Of a DNA stretch of 64,000 bases, positions 16,441 through 26,100 are shown one piece after another. Within the stretch, counting starts at the first letter, position 1; every line of letters starts with the position of its first letter. The position numbers and the translations under genes were made by a program. Source of the stretch: Mucilaginibacter sp. MD40 (GTDB lineage Bacteria; Bacteroidota; Bacteroidia; Sphingobacteriales; Sphingobacteriaceae); NCBI RefSeq assembly GCF_002288635.1, contig NZ_NRSW01000001.1:3491852-3555851 (forward strand), read 5' to 3'. The notes under the pieces are model-generated. The model was not told the origin of the DNA. It saw only the letters and a list, made by a program, of their open reading frames with translations, and ran no database searches.

Positions 16441-16692
16441 ATGGGTAAATTTCCTGTACCGGATAAAACATTATTTATATGCACAGGCAGCAAATGCGCC
16501 AAGCGCGGCGGTAAGGATATGTACAAAGCGGCAAAGCGTTTTGCCAAATACAGCGGCCAGGATATTGAAGTGATACGTATAGAATGCACAGACCGGTGCG
16601 ATTGGGCACCGGTCTGTACGTTATCGCCCGGCAATATCTGGTTAAAAGAATACGCCGAGAAAGATGTGATCAAGCTGTTAATGGAAGATTAG
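16441..16692 (+). CDS. Small thioredoxin-like [2Fe-2S] ferredoxin domain protein
   Basis: The 83-residue protein has CTGSKCAKRGG near the N-terminus and CTDRCDWAPVC in the second half. This matches the C-x-G-x-x-C ... C-x-x-x-C pattern of thioredoxin-like [2Fe-2S] proteins related to NuoE. A KRFAKYSG helix lies between. It is likely a small cytosolic electron carrier or iron-sulfur protein. It converges on the ferritin gene, and the stop codons of the two genes overlap (TTAG at 16689-16692). Confidence 0.85.
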   Translation: MGKFPVPDKTLFICTGSKCAKRGGKDMYKAAKRFAKYSGQDIEVIRIECTDRCDWAPVCTLSPGNIWLKEYAEKDVIKLLMED

Positions 16693-17222
16693 CTGGCGTC
16701 GCTTTCGTATTTGATCTTGCCTACATGGCGGTCAATTTCCCAGTGGCCTGTACCTTCTTCGCCAATTACCTCAAACAGTTCCAGCGCGCGGCGTGCTTTG
16801 TATTCTTCTTCACGCTGCTCTTTCAAAAACCAGTTCAAAAATTCGTTGGTGATATAATCCTGCTCACTGAGGCAGCGCGCGTATATCTTTTTAATAGATT
16901 GCGTAACGCTGATCTCCTGGTCGAGCGCGTCCTCAAACACTTCGCGGAAAGAGTTATATTCCTGCTTAATGCCGGTAACATCCGGTGAAATGGCGTTGCC
17001 ACCCATGTCCAGTATATATTTGTAGAATTTAAGCTGATGCTGCCTTTCTTCTTCGGCCTGCTTAAAGAAATATTCTGACGAATAATCGAAACCATTACGG
17101 TTACACCATGATGCCATGGCCAGGTAAATGGATGACGACATGGCCTCTTTTTTTACCTGCTGGTTCAACAGTTCTTCTACCTCGGTTGATAACAGGCTTT
17201 TTATACGGATAAGATCTTTCAT
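16689..17222 (-). CDS. ftnA: Ferritin
   Basis: The 177-residue non-heme ferritin stores iron. The four-helix bundle carries the ferroxidase ligands: Glu in EELLNQQVKKEAMSSSIYL, EYFFKQAEEERQHQLKFYKY (E-x-x-H), a later Glu in ALDQEISVTQSIKK, and EQREEEYKARRALEL. WCNRNGFDYSS is also typical of bacterial ferritins. Length is normal. It overlaps the [2Fe-2S] gene by four bases at their 3' ends; a shared role in iron handling is possible. Confidence 0.95.
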   Translation of the reverse strand: MKDLIRIKSLLSTEVEELLNQQVKKEAMSSSIYLAMASWCNRNGFDYSSEYFFKQAEEERQHQLKFYKYILDMGGNAISPDVTGIKQEYNSFREVFEDALDQEISVTQSIKKIYARCLSEQDYITNEFLNWFLKEQREEEYKARRALELFEVIGEEGTGHWEIDRHVGKIKYESDAS

Positions 17223-17340
17223 TGTGGTATTTGTTTAATTAACAAAGGGCAACAAACGTGCCGATTTAATAATTATACAATATACGCTTCACCTGTACCG
17301 GGTGCTAAAAATAAAAGCAATATAAATTCAGTCTAAATTA

Positions 17341-17709
17341 TTAGCAGGCAGTACGATAGAGTTTATCGTGCAGGATGGAGTTAAGCTCCAGCATCACAAA
17401 TGTACCCTGCAGCAGCTCTTTTAAGGCGATCACCTGCAGCAGCGTAAGGATGTAGGTATGATCGCAGGCACAGATGAAAATGATTTCCACATCCGGGTCT
17501 TTCGAGGTATCCAGCAGCTTGGCCTCAATATCAATATGGTATATCGCCTTTTTCAGCTTTTGCAGACAGCGGTAATTAAACCCGGCTACCTTACCGGCAA
17601 AATCAATGTACCAGCAGTTTTCTGCATCGCACTGGTAAACCGCGCCGGATGCCGTGCTGAATACATTTTCCCAGGTGGGGGTTGATGGTGAAGTAAGCGT
17701 TGTAACCAT
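17341..17709 (-). CDS. Conserved hypothetical protein
   Basis: The 122-residue protein (MVTTLTSPSTPTWENVFSTA) has a central segment CDAENCWYIDFAGKVAGFNYRCLQKLKK and a hydrophobic C-terminal half (IIFICACDHTYILTLLQVIALKELLQGTFVMLELNSIL). It resembles small cytosolic proteins widespread in Bacteroidota with a FGN/F-x-x-F-x-x-F core. I do not assign a function. The ATG at 17709 is chosen because the longer frame would need a TTG start. Confidence 0.65.
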   Translation of the reverse strand: MVTTLTSPSTPTWENVFSTASGAVYQCDAENCWYIDFAGKVAGFNYRCLQKLKKAIYHIDIEAKLLDTSKDPDVEIIFICACDHTYILTLLQVIALKELLQGTFVMLELNSILHDKLYRTAC

Positions 17710-17802
17710 TTGCAAAACAAAAATCCCATTTATTTATAATTAATCCAAATAATGTTAACAATTATTTATAATGATTATTAACAAGCATCTTACCTTTATC
17801 GC

Positions 17803-18453
17803 ATGGATGTTAAAGCTTGCATTTTTGACCTCGACGGGGTTATTGTTGATACGGCCGTTTATCATTACCGCGCATGGAAGCGCCTGGCCAACGAACTTGG
17901 GTTTGATTTTACAGAAGAACAGAACGAGCAGTTAAAGGGCGTGAGCCGTATGGCTTCGCTTAAGCTGATACTGGGCTGGGGGAACATAGGGCACCTGAGC
18001 GATGAGGAAATGAATAAACTGGCCAATAAAAAAAACGACTGGTATGTGGATATGATCACCCATATGACACCTGCCGAAATACTGCCTGGAGCGAAAGAAT
18101 TTGTAAGCGCCTGCCGCCAGGCCGGTATTAAAACCGCTATTGGCTCGGCCAGTAAGAATACGCCGGTGATATTGGAAAAGCTCGGCCTTACTCCGCTGTT
18201 TGATGCTATAGTAGATGGCAACAGCGTAAGCGCCCCTAAGCCCGACCCGGAAGTTTTTGTAAAAGGCGCCAGCCTACTTGGCGTTGCACCCGCCAATTGT
18301 ATTGTATTTGAAGATGCGGTTGCCGGTATTGAGGCCGCCCGTAACGGCGGCATGAAGGCCATTGGCATTGGGCAGCCCGAAGTATTAACCAAAGCCGATA
18401 AGGTGATCAGCGGATTGGACCAGATCAGTGTAGATCAACTTCAATATATCTAA
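17803..18453 (+). CDS. pgmB: Beta-phosphoglucomutase (HAD family)
   Basis: The enzyme converts beta-glucose 1-phosphate to glucose 6-phosphate, usually in maltose, trehalose or cellobiose use. The 216-residue protein has HAD motif I FDLDGVIVDTAVYHYRAW (nucleophile and acid/base Asp), the cap-domain GVSRMASLKLIL segment characteristic of PgmB, IGSASKNTPVILEKL as motif II, and EDAVAGIEAARNGGMKAIGIG as motifs III and IV. A sequence TACCTTTA (17792-17799) lies directly before the ATG, so the mRNA may be nearly leaderless. Confidence 0.93.
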   Translation: MDVKACIFDLDGVIVDTAVYHYRAWKRLANELGFDFTEEQNEQLKGVSRMASLKLILGWGNIGHLSDEEMNKLANKKNDWYVDMITHMTPAEILPGAKEFVSACRQAGIKTAIGSASKNTPVILEKLGLTPLFDAIVDGNSVSAPKPDPEVFVKGASLLGVAPANCIVFEDAVAGIEAARNGGMKAIGIGQPEVLTKADKVISGLDQISVDQLQYI

Positions 18454-18456
18454 AAA

Positions 18457-18485
18457 ATGCCGGTAACCCTCGCGGCACCGGCATT
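18457..18485 (+). terminator. Hairpin downstream of pgmB
   Basis: ATGCCGGT, a 13-base loop, ACCGGCAT then TT. It lies 3 bases after the pgmB stop and before the convergent lipoprotein gene. The T-tract is short. Confidence 0.6.
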
Positions 18486-18518
18486 TACACACTCAAATTG
18501 AAACTAAATTTTAAAGCG

Positions 18519-18881
18519 CTAACGCCTTAGTTTGGCGCGTGCGCTTATAACGGTTTTTACCGCGTGGGCTAAAAATTCCTTTTGTTCTGCCGATAACTGG
18601 TTTACAAAGCTGTCCCCATCAAAACTGTAAACTACCTGGTTTTTATCGCCGTTCTCAGCCCTCAGCTTTTTGCCGTCTTCATCAAAAAATAAATACCCCT
18701 CTTTAGAGATTTGAGCTATACCTGTTGAGTCGGGCGTAAATACCACACTTCCCGAATACTTGATCTCCTGACGGTGACCATCAGTAGAATTATCAATACT
18801 GGTGGTGCGGCCCCTGTTACAGCCTGCCATTGAGGCTATTGCGCCTATGGCTATAATTAAAATGCGTATTTGTTTATTCAT
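18519..18881 (-). CDS. Small predicted lipoprotein
   Basis: The 120-residue protein begins MNKQIRILIIAIGAIASMAGC, a clear lipobox with Cys21 acylated. The mature part includes two strand-rich stretches (KYSGSVVFTPDSTGIAQIS, EGYLFFDEDGKKLRAENG, QVVYSFDG) and a C-terminal basic helix (AVKTVISARAKLRR). No family is recognised. It converges on pgmB. Confidence 0.72.
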   Translation of the reverse strand: MNKQIRILIIAIGAIASMAGCNRGRTTSIDNSTDGHRQEIKYSGSVVFTPDSTGIAQISKEGYLFFDEDGKKLRAENGDKNQVVYSFDGDSFVNQLSAEQKEFLAHAVKTVISARAKLRR

Positions 18882-19061
18882 GACCTTTCATTATTTACAC
18901 AAATATACACATCGCATAGTATCATGCAATACATAGTACTATTTATTTTAAAATTTTCTCCAGATTTATTTCTCTTTGATTGTAACGAAATACTTACAAC
19001 TCAAAACGAGGCATAACCAATGAATATGGCTATCATTAGTTAATAAAATTTCGCTACCTAA

Positions 19062-20276
19062 ATGAAGTCCAGGTATTTGGTTATGTGCGCCGTTTTTTTG
19101 CTGCCGGTACTCCTCATTATATCGCAATGCAGCACCAGCACTACCAAAGCCGACCCGCGGGGGGCTGATTACGCCGGTGCCAAAACCTGCATCAGCTGCC
19201 ATAAAAACTTAGATAAGGATTACCTGCATACCGCACACTACCAATCATCGGCATTCGCTACGGAAAACGCTGTACATGGCATTTTCGCAGGCGCTAAAAG
19301 CGAAATGAACTACAACAACCACTCCAGGGTAAAAATGCTAAAGACCGATAGCGGCATGTACCAGGTGAACTACATTAACGGGCAGGAAGCCCAAAAAGCC
19401 CGCATGGACCTGGTAATGGGGGGCGTAAAGGGCGAAACCTATCTTTACTGGAAGGAAAACGAGCTGTTTCAGTTACCCGTATCTTTTGATTACGCGCAAA
19501 ATAAATGGATTGTAAGCCCGGGTTATGATACCGTTATGGCCAGTTATGACCGCGCCGTTAATGTACGCTGCTTAGAGTGCCACGCTACTTACGCGGCAAC
19601 GGAACCCGGGAAAGCGCCAAGTTTTGGCGGCGAGGTGACTGGTTTTAACAAGGCATCAATGGTCTTACGGATCGATTGCGAACGTTGCCACGGCCCGGGA
19701 AGGGAACATGCCGAATACCAGCTATCGCACCCGCAGGAAAAAACTGGCCGTTACATCACAGATATCAGCAAGCTTACCCGCACACAGCAAACCGATCTGT
19801 GCGGCACCTGCCACTCGGGTACTCAAACAGATAACAAACAATCGATATTTAATTTTAAGCCGGGCGACAAATTAACCGATTACAAAACCCGCGCTGCCGA
19901 TGCCGGTCCGCCGGATCTGGAACATATTGACGTACACGGCAATCAGTTGGAAATGCTCAAAACCAGCCGCTGCTTTACCGCCAGCCAAATGAACTGCTCC
20001 AGCTGCCATGCCCCGCATACCGATCAGCATAAGCAAACCGCAATATTCGCGGCGCGCTGCGGCACCTGCCACAAAGCAACCAACCATAACCTTTGCAAAC
20101 TTACCGGCCGGGTAAGCGACGAGGTACTCAAAACAAAATGTGTAGACTGCCACATGCCTATGCTGCCATCAAAAGCCATTATTAACGAGCAGCACCCGGT
20201 ATTGATACGTACCCACCATATTGCCGTTTACCCTGACAAGGCAAAGCAGATACTCGCCTACCTGAAAAAACTATAA
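19062..20276 (+). CDS. Seven-heme c-type cytochrome lipoprotein
   Basis: The 404-residue protein starts with a signal ending in LLIISQC, so it is probably lipid-anchored at Cys23. Seven CxxCH heme sites are visible, starting near residues 43 (CISCH), 170 (CLECH), 206 (CERCH), 247 (CGTCH), 311 (CSSCH), 333 (CGTCH) and 360 (CVDCH). Extra His residues (HTAHYQSSAF, HIDVHG, HNLC) could be distal ligands. It resembles cytochrome c554/NrfA-like multiheme families but is not a clear member. Its stop directly abuts the stop of the convergent FG-GAP cytochrome gene, which suggests functional linkage. Confidence 0.92.
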   Translation: MKSRYLVMCAVFLLPVLLIISQCSTSTTKADPRGADYAGAKTCISCHKNLDKDYLHTAHYQSSAFATENAVHGIFAGAKSEMNYNNHSRVKMLKTDSGMYQVNYINGQEAQKARMDLVMGGVKGETYLYWKENELFQLPVSFDYAQNKWIVSPGYDTVMASYDRAVNVRCLECHATYAATEPGKAPSFGGEVTGFNKASMVLRIDCERCHGPGREHAEYQLSHPQEKTGRYITDISKLTRTQQTDLCGTCHSGTQTDNKQSIFNFKPGDKLTDYKTRAADAGPPDLEHIDVHGNQLEMLKTSRCFTASQMNCSSCHAPHTDQHKQTAIFAARCGTCHKATNHNLCKLTGRVSDEVLKTKCVDCHMPMLPSKAIINEQHPVLIRTHHIAVYPDKAKQILAYLKKL

Positions 20277-21824
20277 TTATTTGCCTCCACGGTTATTCTG
20301 TAAGATGATAAACGGCAAATGTTCATCCCAGTTAGGACGAAAATCGGGCTGGAAAAGGAAACCGCTGGCATAGTTGCCTAACAAAATATCCGGTTTACCG
20401 TCCCCGTTCCAGTCGGCCACCTGCATATTCATCCACCTGCCGTACTGGCTCACGGGTATAGCGTGTGGCGTAAACTGCATAGGCTTCACCTGGTCAAAGT
20501 ATATACATTCTTCAGCCGGGTTATTCTTCATATCCGCAAAAAAGGCTGTGGTGGCAATATCCAGGTCGCCATCGGCATCAAAATCAGCGGCTATGGCTTT
20601 TGTCGCCCCATTGATCGGGTAAAACCATTGCTGTTTGAAATTGAAATTGCCGGTATTTTTGTAGATATACAACCCGTGATAAGGTTTCAGTATCCTCGAG
20701 TCGTGGTAATTATAGCCACAGGTATAAATTAGGTCGGGGTTACCATCATGGTCGATATCACTCAACTGAAAACTGGTTGAGCCATATACCGGCGGGAATT
20801 GCAGCAGCTCCCTCGTGATGAACCCACCCTTTTTATCATTGATATACATGGCCAGGCCTTCGTTACCGGTACCGAAGAGTACCATCAGGTCCGTCCAGCC
20901 GTCCTTGTTAAAATCCTGCGCCAAAGCTTGTACCGCTCCCGGTCTATCAGTGATCACATTCTTCTTTAGTACCGACTGGTTATCGCCCATTTTATACAGG
21001 TATATACCACCTTTGGTAAAACCTTGTCCACAAACCACCATTTCGTCGCGGCCGTCCTTATCAAAATCGGCTTTGAGTATCTGTACCGGCCTGGGCAGGT
21101 CTGCGGCCACATCTTTTACATTACCGGTACCGGGATTTACCGCTACTATCCTGCCACTGGGGTAATCAACCGCGTCAATACGCCCTATGCATGATAACAT
21201 TATATTCCCTGCGCCTTTCTGTTTGTCGAATTGCGCGTCAACAGCAGCAGACGGAAGTATGGCTATTTGTTTACCATTTAAATCTTTATCCCAGGCCGTT
21301 AGTTCGGTAGTTACCAGGTCGCTGGTGTATATTTTACCGTTAGCAGTATCTGCAGCCACCATCGTGGTAAAACTTACATTGGTTACCGGCTGTGGTTTCT
21401 TCAAACCAAACACCGCCCAATCCTTTTGAAGGGCAGCAGGTGCCTTGGCTGGTTTTAGTTCAACAGGCGCTACTTTGTTGTAATAATTGACTATTGCCTG
21501 CCAGTTAACAATAGATATGCCGCCTGTATCTTCAGGCTTCTTATAAAAATCGCTGCCATAGGTAGATATCTTTAAATAATGCGCCATTGAGGGCAGCGTG
21601 TGCATGCGCCATACATCGCGGGTGAGCATATCGGGCTCGGTTTCGGCATGGCAGCCGGTGCAGTATTGTTTTACCAGGTATTTGCCATCGGCAATGGTAT
21701 CGCCGGTGAGTTGGTAGTCATCCGCCCCTTTATGCCTGCAACCATCCAGCGAAGCGGTAACCAATACCAGCACTGCTGATGATAACAGGCAAAAAATGCC
21801 ATAAAATTTACGGTTTACTTTCAT
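20277..21824 (-). CDS. FG-GAP/VCBS lipoprotein with an N-terminal c-type heme motif
   Basis: The 515-residue protein has a lipoprotein-type signal (AVLVLVTASLDGC). A single heme site CTGCH follows in VKQYCTGCHAETEPDMLTRDVWRMHTLPSM, with a Met that could be the axial ligand. From about residue 130 on, FG-GAP repeats form a likely beta-propeller (DKDGRDEMVVCG, DFNKDGWTDLMVL, DIDHDGNPDLIY, DFDADGDLDIATTA, DWNGDGKPDILLG), each with a calcium-type D-x-D/N-x-D-G loop. The ATG at 21824 is used, as the longer frame needs TTG. It follows the haloperoxidase gene at 18 bases. Confidence 0.9.
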   Translation of the reverse strand: MKVNRKFYGIFCLLSSAVLVLVTASLDGCRHKGADDYQLTGDTIADGKYLVKQYCTGCHAETEPDMLTRDVWRMHTLPSMAHYLKISTYGSDFYKKPEDTGGISIVNWQAIVNYYNKVAPVELKPAKAPAALQKDWAVFGLKKPQPVTNVSFTTMVAADTANGKIYTSDLVTTELTAWDKDLNGKQIAILPSAAVDAQFDKQKGAGNIMLSCIGRIDAVDYPSGRIVAVNPGTGNVKDVAADLPRPVQILKADFDKDGRDEMVVCGQGFTKGGIYLYKMGDNQSVLKKNVITDRPGAVQALAQDFNKDGWTDLMVLFGTGNEGLAMYINDKKGGFITRELLQFPPVYGSTSFQLSDIDHDGNPDLIYTCGYNYHDSRILKPYHGLYIYKNTGNFNFKQQWFYPINGATKAIAADFDADGDLDIATTAFFADMKNNPAEECIYFDQVKPMQFTPHAIPVSQYGRWMNMQVADWNGDGKPDILLGNYASGFLFQPDFRPNWDEHLPFIILQNNRGGK

Positions 21825-21841
21825 GTTGATAAGCCCCAATT

Positions 21842-23167
21842 TTAATTCTCCAGCTTTAAATTATTCCAGATATATTCACCTATTTCGCGGCCTTGCTTAG
21901 CAGCTGCATCCACACTTACACGGTAATGTATACCACCATAAAAACGGCTGATGGATGTTTCGTCGGAAGCTTGCAAAAATGATTTAAAATGCCGCTGCAT
22001 GCCTATGTAACGCAGATCACTGGTGTCCTGAAAATCAAAGTTATCGCCAAACAGATGGGTAAGCACAACAGCAGAGGCGGCGCTGATATCGCTATGGCCG
22101 CTGGGGTATTCGGGGAATGGCGGCGTTTGCAGCATGGGCTGCCATTTGGGGTCTATTTTTTCATTTATCACCGTAATAGGCCTGATGTACTCTGTAACAT
22201 ATTTTACCTGCCAGCCGCAAATAAAGGCATCATACAGGGCAATGGCCGTCATGGCGTAGGCCTGTGCGGTTTTAACAGCGTCGGCTTTGGCTTTTTTACA
22301 GGCGATAGCCGTAATGCCTATCCAATGGCCCCCGGGTGTAATTTTCTTGTTTACAAACATCATGTGCCCGTTATGCTGTATCACAAACGGGTTATCGTCC
22401 CAAAATTTGGCTATTTCTATCTGCTCGGGTGTATTCTTTTTGCTCTGCTCATATACTTCTACGTTTTGCTTGAAGTAGGTACTGTTCTTATCCTCGCTAT
22501 ACGGCGCAGGCGGCGGCAGCGGAAAATCTGATGATGATTTTACTACAAAGGTTTCCATAGTACCCCAGCAAAACTCAACGCCGTCCAGGTAGTCGGGCGC
22601 GGTGGGGCGCCATTTACCGTTATCATGGCTGCCCAGGAAACGGGGTTTGCCACGGGTTTTGGCATAATTATCAAACTTGGCACGTGAGAGTATAGCTTTG
22701 CCGATGGTATCGCCAAAAGCCATAGAGCGGGTGTAAGTGGCTTCGTCCAGGTTATCCTTGTACATGGCAAACACCTTGTCTTCATACTTCTTAAGGGTAT
22801 CGATAGAAAAAGTAACCTTGTGCGCAACGGTAAAGAACGCTTTGGTAGCGGCAAGCGTGTAATTATAATTTTGCCCCTTTTGCGGCAACGGCATAGGTTT
22901 AAAACCTTTTAACTGGTTAGCAATAGAGTTATACCCCGGGTTTTGGAAACGCATAGCCTCATACGCCGCCAGCGTAGTATAACCATAAATGCGGCTGGCC
23001 ACAGGTGGGCTAAACGCATCGTAAATGATTACCTGGGTAAGCCTGTCCACATTCTCGTGGAGAACATCGGTATCTTTAAGGAGTTTGGTTTTGGGCTTGT
23101 TATGGCAACCGATAGCCAGCATACCGGCAACAACTAAACCGGCTGTAATAAACCTAAGGTATCTCAT
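21842..23167 (-). CDS. Vanadium-dependent haloperoxidase / PAP2-type lipoprotein
   Basis: The 441-residue protein begins MRYLRFITAGLVVAGMLAIGC, a lipobox. All three active-site motifs are intact: K322-x6-R329-P in KYVTEYIRP, PSGH at 355-358, and S407-R-x5-H414 in SRFYGGIHYRVSVD. Vanadium haloperoxidases and PAP2 acid phosphatases share this site. The long N-terminal helical half and the length favour the haloperoxidase-like group, which would use H2O2 to oxidise halide; a phosphatase cannot be excluded. It lies 16 bases after the UnbV-type gene. Confidence 0.88.
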   Translation of the reverse strand: MRYLRFITAGLVVAGMLAIGCHNKPKTKLLKDTDVLHENVDRLTQVIIYDAFSPPVASRIYGYTTLAAYEAMRFQNPGYNSIANQLKGFKPMPLPQKGQNYNYTLAATKAFFTVAHKVTFSIDTLKKYEDKVFAMYKDNLDEATYTRSMAFGDTIGKAILSRAKFDNYAKTRGKPRFLGSHDNGKWRPTAPDYLDGVEFCWGTMETFVVKSSSDFPLPPPAPYSEDKNSTYFKQNVEVYEQSKKNTPEQIEIAKFWDDNPFVIQHNGHMMFVNKKITPGGHWIGITAIACKKAKADAVKTAQAYAMTAIALYDAFICGWQVKYVTEYIRPITVINEKIDPKWQPMLQTPPFPEYPSGHSDISAASAVVLTHLFGDNFDFQDTSDLRYIGMQRHFKSFLQASDETSISRFYGGIHYRVSVDAAAKQGREIGEYIWNNLKLEN

Positions 23168-23182
23168 GATCAGCAATAAAAA

Positions 23183-26100
23183 TTAATTTAAGGGAATATT
23201 TCTGGTTTGGCCCGCGTTGTTGGTTACTGTTACCGAAGCCATTGTTTGGTCAATATTAAAAAATCTGCCCGACTGTGACAAGAACGAACCGCCATTATAA
23301 AATTCAAGCCGGGTTGTTCTGCCATTTTTGTACCGGATGCTGGCATACATATCCATAGGCGATAGCGGAACCATCCCTACTTTCCTTTTCAGCTCAAACA
23401 CTTTTAGCGGGCCTTTATGCTGACTCGCGGCCACCAGGTATTTATCGCCCGCGCCGCGCAGTTTTACCAATCCCTTGCCATCGCCGGGGATGTAAATACC
23501 GCTTTGCAGAATACTCAGCGGTTTAAAATTACCCCTGCCATCCCCTTTTAGCACCAGCCCGTTAAAGGCATCGTAACGGCCTGTGCTTACATCAGTACCG
23601 TAATCATTACCGTTCAGTACCGCGTCGAGGTTGCCATCGCCGTCAACATCATCAATGATGATACCCGAAAGCTGTGACAACTGCGCCTCAATAGGTAAAG
23701 GCATCAGCGTAAATTTGCCGTTACCATCGTTACGCATATAGCACGATTTGAGGTTGGTGGCTTTTAGCCTGATAGCACCTTTGCGCATCTCAGGCGTAAT
23801 TACGCTGTCCATGGTAGCTACTGCGAACGACTTATAGTTCTGGAACTTGATACGCATGCTGATCATCTGCTTCACAATATCATCACGCGTGTGCGCAGGA
23901 AACTCTTTCATCTCGCCATTTCGGTCCTTTAAAAACAGCGAAGGGAAAGCGTCATAACTTTCATTATTATCGAAATCCTTGGCGGTAATGTACATGGGGT
24001 ATTTTTCGCTGGCCTGGTAAAAGGTATTAAGGCCTGTGTTACCCACTATGTAGTCGATATCACCGTCGTGGTCAAAATCGCCGCCAGCAATGGTATTCCA
24101 CCAGCCCATTTCGCCTGCTATTTGGGTATCAGCGGTTACATCTTTAAATGTGCCGTGGTCGTTTTTCAGGAAGGTAACGGGCATCCATTCGCCGGTGATC
24201 ACCAGGTCGGGCCAGCCATCATTATTATAATCGGTAAAAGAAGCGTCGCACACCAGTCCCAGGTTAACCAGGCTCTTGGCTACTGTCGGGGTAACGTCGG
24301 TGAATTTTATCTGCCCGTTGCGGCTATCATTTCTTAATATAAAGCTCGATACCGGTTTAGGATAGTTCCAGGGGTTTACCCTACCGGATACAAACAGGTC
24401 GAGCTTGCCGTTCTTATCATAATCAACTGCCTTTACGCATAGCTTGCTGGTAAAGTTGGCTGGCAAAGCATTGGCTTGCAGGGTAAAGTTTCCCTTACCA
24501 TCATTGGCGTATACCCTGTCCTGATAGTTTTTTGAGCCCGGCTCCTGCTCGTAACCACCACTGGCGGCGTACAGGTCAAGGTCGCCGTCGCCATCGGCAT
24601 CAAACAGCAGCAAGCCTTCGTCCTTAAATGCCAGGGTTGAGTTAGGCTGATATAAAGCACGCTGGGTAAACTTTCCGTTTGCCTGCTGCAAAAACACCTG
24701 TGCGGGATATTTGGAGGTGCCTCCTACTACCATATCGTCAAAGCCGTTGCCATCCATATCGCCAACGGCAATGGCCGGGGTATACTCCGAAAACTTATGC
24801 GGCAGCAGTTTTTGTACGTTAAAGTCGATATAATCATCGTCTTGGTTGGTGTAGCGGATGCCCACATCATGGGTAACCTCGCTGAAAAGCGCCTGCTTAG
24901 CAATACCGCCGTTTTTGAGTGTATATGGCTTTTGCGCATCTTTTTCATTTACGGTAAGCAGCTGGTTAGTTTTTACATTCCGCAGCACCTGCTCTTTACC
25001 ATTTTGCCATTTAATTACTACCGAATCGACCCGTGTAACATTCCCCAGGCCAAAGTGGGCTATATTTTGTATGGTAGACAAGTACCCCCTGAAAGGTGTA
25101 TTCTCGTATACCTGGTGTTTTCCTTTTCCGTAATAAATATCTGCCCAGGCGCCTATCCCGTCCTTGTTTCCGGCGCCGCCTTTAAATTGTATGTGCAGAT
25201 AATTGTTGTCCGCCTTATCCTTATCGCGGGCGGTATTTCGGTACACAAATGCCTCGTCATCAATATTATTGATCACCACATCCATGTCGCCGTCGTTATC
25301 CAGGTCGGCATAGGCGCAACCGTTGGAGAAAGAAGGGATATCCATGCCCCAGCTTTTGGTAACATCCTCAAACTGCAGCTTACCATTGTTGCGGAACGCG
25401 TAATTGGGGATCTTCACAATAGGTATCTGGCTCAATACCTGTTTTTTGGAAGCCACCGCGAACGACTCGTTCCTGAAGGCGATAAAATCATGGTCGGTAA
25501 CATCACGCGGGTAACCATTGGTCACCACAATATCCCTGAACCCGTCGTTATCAAAGTCGGTTATCATAGGCCCCCAGCTCCAGTCGGTTTGGGCCACGCC
25601 ACTCATAAAGGCTATCTCGCTGAATACCGGCGCGCCTATAGAATCGTTTTGCCCTAACCGCGGACCTTGGTTAAGCTGTAAAGCGTTGTGGTTATACTGG
25701 TATTGGTAACCGTAATTATCAAAATTCTGATACAGCTGATAGGAAATACCCGGCATAAACATCTTTTTACGATAGTTATCTTCCGGGTCCATATCCAGCT
25801 CAAAAACATCCGCGAGGCCATCATTATTAATATCCTGCACGTCCTGACCCATGGCACTGGTGGCAGTATGCTTAAAATACTCCTGCGACCTGTCGGTAAA
25901 AGTACCGTCGTGGTTATTAATGTACAGGATGTTGTTAGGTAAAAAGTCGTTAGTTACGTAAATATCTTTCCAGCCATCGCGGTTAAAATCGGCTATGCTG
26001 GTAGCATGGCCGTAGCCCTCGATGAGTATCCCTGCTTCTTTAGAAACGTCTTTAAAAACCGGGTGCTTCAAGATGGGGTCATAATCATTACGATAAAGCC

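Noticed and set aside
24797..25657. 286-codon plus-strand frame opposite the UnbV gene
   Set aside because: Composition reflects the reverse of calcium-loop codons; no domain or start signal, and the minus-strand gene is complete.
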